Assembly (NCBI RefSeq): GCF_019400745.1
Contig: NZ_WJIB01000003.1
Coordinates: 372,001 to 436,000, forward strand
Direction: 5' to 3'
DNA length: 64,000 nucleotides
DNA from: Cohnella sp. CFH 77786
GTDB lineage: Bacteria > Bacillota > Bacilli > Paenibacillales > Paenibacillaceae
Shown here: in pieces, positions 61,827-64,000 of the stretch
Layout: each line of letters starts with the position of its first letter
Position numbering within the stretch: position 1 is the first letter of the stretch
The notes under the pieces: generated by a model
Told to the model about the DNA's origin: nothing
The model's database searches: none
The model's input: only the letters and a program-made list of their open reading frames with translations
Made by a program: the position numbers and the translations under genes

Positions 61827-61915
61827 TTATTCCTCGTATTTGGAGATTTCGACCAGTTCTCGCAGGGGAACGGATTTTGCCGCGTTCAGCGCGACGGCAG
61901 GAAACGGTATCATTT
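61827..61915 (-). pseudogene. Short C-terminal coding fragment at the intron junction
   Basis: On the minus strand a 28-residue frame (MIPFPAVALNAAKSVPLREL, then VEISKYEE) runs into the intron. When the flanks are rejoined a TAA stop forms exactly at the insertion point, so this is the natural end of a frame and the intron sits in its stop codon. No start with ribosome site. Family not recognised. Confidence 0.35.
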
Positions 61916-61969
61916 GAAATCGAATTGACTGCCCGGCTGGATCCTTTTTTGGGGGGGATGTGAGCAGGA

Positions 61970-62830
61970 TCAACCGTTTAGGACTTTGAAAACGGTTGAA
62001 GGGGGGTATCCTTTGACGGACTTGAACACGTTGCTGAAATACGAAATGTCGCGGAAGCCGCACCGTTCGGCCACCTGCGTGACGGAGAAACCGCCGGTAG
62101 ACAGCAGCATTTCCGCATGATTGACACGGATCATGTTCAAATATTCCTTGAACGAGCAGCCCATGTTCTTTTTGAACAATTTCCCCAAATAGACCGGATG
62201 AAGGTTGACGATTTCGGCCATGCCGGATAAATCCAGCTCCTCGGGATAGTGCTCGGCCACGTATTCCAAGACCTGATTCACCCGTTGATCGGCTTTCAGA
62301 AGCGAGGTATTCCGGTTCGTGATCGTCAAGAGGCGATGAACGATCAGCATGAACAAGGCCCTGGACTGCATGACATATCCCGGTTGCTTGCTCATCCACA
62401 CTTGCGTGAACTGCTTGAAATACCCGATGAGTTCGCTCGTGATGACGTTTTTGGTCACGGTTTGAAGCGGGAGCGGGTCCGTCCTGCCGGCCAGCCATTT
62501 GAAATTGAAAGCGTAGGAATGCATGGGATTATCCTTGAACGTATGCGCCTCGCGAACGCTGCCGACGGGGATGTAGACGACGTCGCCGGCTTCGATCGTA
62601 TGCTTGACGCCATTGACGAAGTAATGGGATTTTCCTTCCACGATAAACGTTAGATCGTGAAAATCGATCGTTTGCTTGATGATTTCCCAGTCGGGAAAGC
62701 ACCGCCGGTCGACGAAGAAATCGACGCTGGGGACCAGGTCCTGAAATCGGTCGAATACCGTCTCCATGATGTTCACCGCCCGTATCGCCTGAGGATATCG
62801 AAATCGATGAATGGTTGATTCCGGCTTCAT
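61970..62830 (-). CDS. AraC-family regulator with cupin sensor domain
   Basis: 286 residues. N-terminal cupin-like domain (~35-110: DFHDLTFIVEGKSHYFVNGV, EAGDVVYIPVGSVREA), then a helical linker and a C-terminal double helix-turn-helix (~185-284: LDLSGMAEIVNLHPVYLGKL; VTQVAERCGFRDISYFSNVF). It is divergent from the GH67 gene with about 155 bp between, so it most likely activates xylan-derived sugar use. The ribosome site is weak (GGTGATAAG). Confidence 0.87.
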   Translation of the reverse strand: MKPESTIHRFRYPQAIRAVNIMETVFDRFQDLVPSVDFFVDRRCFPDWEIIKQTIDFHDLTFIVEGKSHYFVNGVKHTIEAGDVVYIPVGSVREAHTFKDNPMHSYAFNFKWLAGRTDPLPLQTVTKNVITSELIGYFKQFTQVWMSKQPGYVMQSRALFMLIVHRLLTITNRNTSLLKADQRVNQVLEYVAEHYPEELDLSGMAEIVNLHPVYLGKLFKKNMGCSFKEYLNMIRVNHAEMLLSTGGFSVTQVAERCGFRDISYFSNVFKSVKGYPPSTVFKVLNG

Positions 62831-62905
62831 CTTATCACCGAAGCCGGGCGAAATAAAGAAAGATGTTTAATAATTACAAAAAATATCTAGTTGCTCTATG
62901 GATTA

Positions 62906-62919
62906 TGGAAACGCTTAAA
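62906..62919. promoter_or_regulatory. cre-like catabolite-repression site
   Basis: TGGAAACGCTTAAA matches the CcpA consensus TGNAANCGNTNNCA in all fixed positions but one. A TATAAT (62922-62927) follows within three bases, so CcpA bound here would block transcription of the GH67 gene. Confidence 0.6.
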
Positions 62920-62985
62920 CTTATAATCTGAACCAGATAAAAGAGCTAATCACGGAATAACCGGCTTTTATTGGAGGAACCCGAA

Positions 62986-64000
62986 TTGAAAATCGGCAAC
63001 AAAACCGTCCGGGAAACGACGAGCAGTGACGGGGAGGTTATGGGAGAAGCATACAAAGCTTGGCTGCGATATGCCCCGTTACACCCGGATCAAGCAAAGG
63101 AATACGCCCCTTGGTGCGGCATGATCGTCGCGGAGGCTTCCGGTCAATCTCCGCTATTCGCTGCCGCCTGCGAAGAGCTGGTGAACGGAATCGGATCTAT
63201 GCTTGGCCGTAGGCCCGAGGCAGGAGCGAGTACGGATCGCGAACATTATCTCATGGTCGGTACGGGGGAGCATTCCGAATTCCGAGGCGTAATGGAAACG
63301 GCGGAGCTTGAGGCTGCGGGGGATGAGGGGTATGTGCTCAAGACCGTCGAAGAACCCGGGCGGAGGTTCATCGCGATTGGCGGCAAAACGGACCGGAGCG
63401 CGTTGTACGGGGTGTTTCATTTCCTTCGCCTGATGCAAACCGGACAACGCATTCACGAGCTTCACGCGGTCGAGAAACCGGCTGCCAAGCTAAGGATGAT
63501 CAACCACTGGGACAATATGGACGGAAGTATTGAACGGGGGTATGCGGGCGGATCGATTTTTTTCCGCGAAGGGAAGTTCATCGCGGATCGCAAACGAATT
63601 CGGGACTATGCCCGTCTGATGGCAGCCGTCGGGTTGAATGCGGTCTGCATCAACAACGTGAACGTTCACGAGGTGGAATCGAACCTGATAACGCCCGAGC
63701 TGCTGCCTTCCGTGGCGATGGCGGCGGATTCCTTCAGAGCGTATGGAATCCGGCTTTACTTGAGCGTGAACTTCGCAAGCCCGATCCAATGCGGCGGGCT
63801 TGCGACGGCCGATCCGCTCGACCCGGAGGTGAAACGGTTCTGGGCGGAACGGGCGGCCGACGTGTATCGTCACATTCCGGATTTCGGCGGTTTCCTCGTG
63901 AAAGCCGACTCGGAATTCCGGCCGGGACCCTTCACCTACGGACGCGATCATGCGGACGGAGCGAACATGCTTGCGGAGGCGCTTCAACCTTACGGAGGAA
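62986..64000 (+). CDS. aguA: Alpha-glucuronidase, GH67 (3' end outside window)
   Basis: 338 codons to the window edge without a stop. TTG 62986 follows GGAGG by eight bases; an in-frame ATG at 63040 (MGEAYKAWLRYAP) also has GGGGAGG close by and matches the usual family start better. Clear GH67 blocks: SALYGVFHFLRLMQTG, LRMINHWDNMDGSIERGYAG, INNVNVHEVES, VKADSEFRPGPFTYGRDHAD. The enzyme removes 4-O-methylglucuronic acid from xylo-oligosaccharides in the cytoplasm. The catalytic carboxylates lie further on, outside the window. Under AraC and probably CcpA control. Confidence 0.93.
   Translation, partial: MKIGNKTVRETTSSDGEVMGEAYKAWLRYAPLHPDQAKEYAPWCGMIVAEASGQSPLFAAACEELVNGIGSMLGRRPEAGASTDREHYLMVGTGEHSEFRGVMETAELEAAGDEGYVLKTVEEPGRRFIAIGGKTDRSALYGVFHFLRLMQTGQRIHELHAVEKPAAKLRMINHWDNMDGSIERGYAGGSIFFREGKFIADRKRIRDYARLMAAVGLNAVCINNVNVHEVESNLITPELLPSVAMAADSFRAYGIRLYLSVNFASPIQCGGLATADPLDPEVKRFWAERAADVYRHIPDFGGFLVKADSEFRPGPFTYGRDHADGANMLAEALQPYGG

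Overview
The window looks like chromosome from a spore-forming Gram-positive of the Paenibacillaceae (Paenibacillus/Cohnella type). The reasons are copper-amine-oxidase-N 'stalk' proteins, S-layer homology (SLH) surface proteins, a CwlJ-type cortex hydrolase, several OmpR two-component systems, AraC and LacI regulators beside glycoside hydrolases, ABC sugar importers without their own ATPase, and GG-rich ribosome sites with many GTG/TTG starts. This is inference from gene families; no rRNA, tRNA or CRISPR array was seen.

Layout. 1-2.1 kb: tail of one stalk-type protein and a full paralogue, then short relics. 2.1-7.8 kb: SDR oxidoreductase, a two-component system, and a divergent operon of DUF6220 protein, 53-aa membrane protein and MMPL exporter. 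7.8-9.2 kb: a decayed patch (SLH fragment, WYL protein, broken VOC gene, frameshifted cwlJ). 9.3-19.6 kb: a second two-component system followed by a truncated cNMP-binding gene and two large SLH surface proteins. All three share the same promoter design, a tandem 11-bp TTAAGATTtCa repeat 14-16 bp upstream of a -10 box, so they probably form the regulon of the neighbouring response regulator. 19.9-20.1 kb: a type I toxin-antitoxin-like locus (26-aa toxin with a convergent RNA). 20.4-21.1 kb: relics of an ABC importer and an AraC regulator.

21.4-38.6 kb is the main metabolic block: GH30 hydrolase, two solute-binding proteins (one with carbohydrate-module-like N-terminal domains), two permease pairs, a membrane-anchored NHL/TPR protein, a Yip1 protein, a DUF5696 protein, a GH43-like hydrolase and a LacI regulator that ends at a strong terminator. 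Two copies of a doubled LacI-like operator lie in front of it. It reads as one glycan capture, cleavage and import system that borrows a shared ATPase. At the right edge a divergent AraC regulator and a GH67 alpha-glucuronidase (cut by the window end), with a cre-like box between them, point to xylan use.

38.6-52.4 kb holds mostly single housekeeping or accessory genes (CPBP protease with PadR, double GNAT, serine hydrolase, AlkD-like glycosylase, ThuA with two GMC oxidoreductases, M50-like peptidase, LysR with a branched-chain aminotransferase). Among them is an AT-rich foreign-looking gene with a C-terminal PD-(D/E)xK-like motif that seems to lack its 5' part. 52.4-59.9 kb: DoxX protein and a BmrCD-type heterodimeric ABC exporter sharing a control region, an unusual nucleotidyltransferase-like plus kinase-like gene pair, a P-loop kinase and a cupin. 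60-61.8 kb: a group IIC intron whose reverse transcriptase gene is frameshifted.
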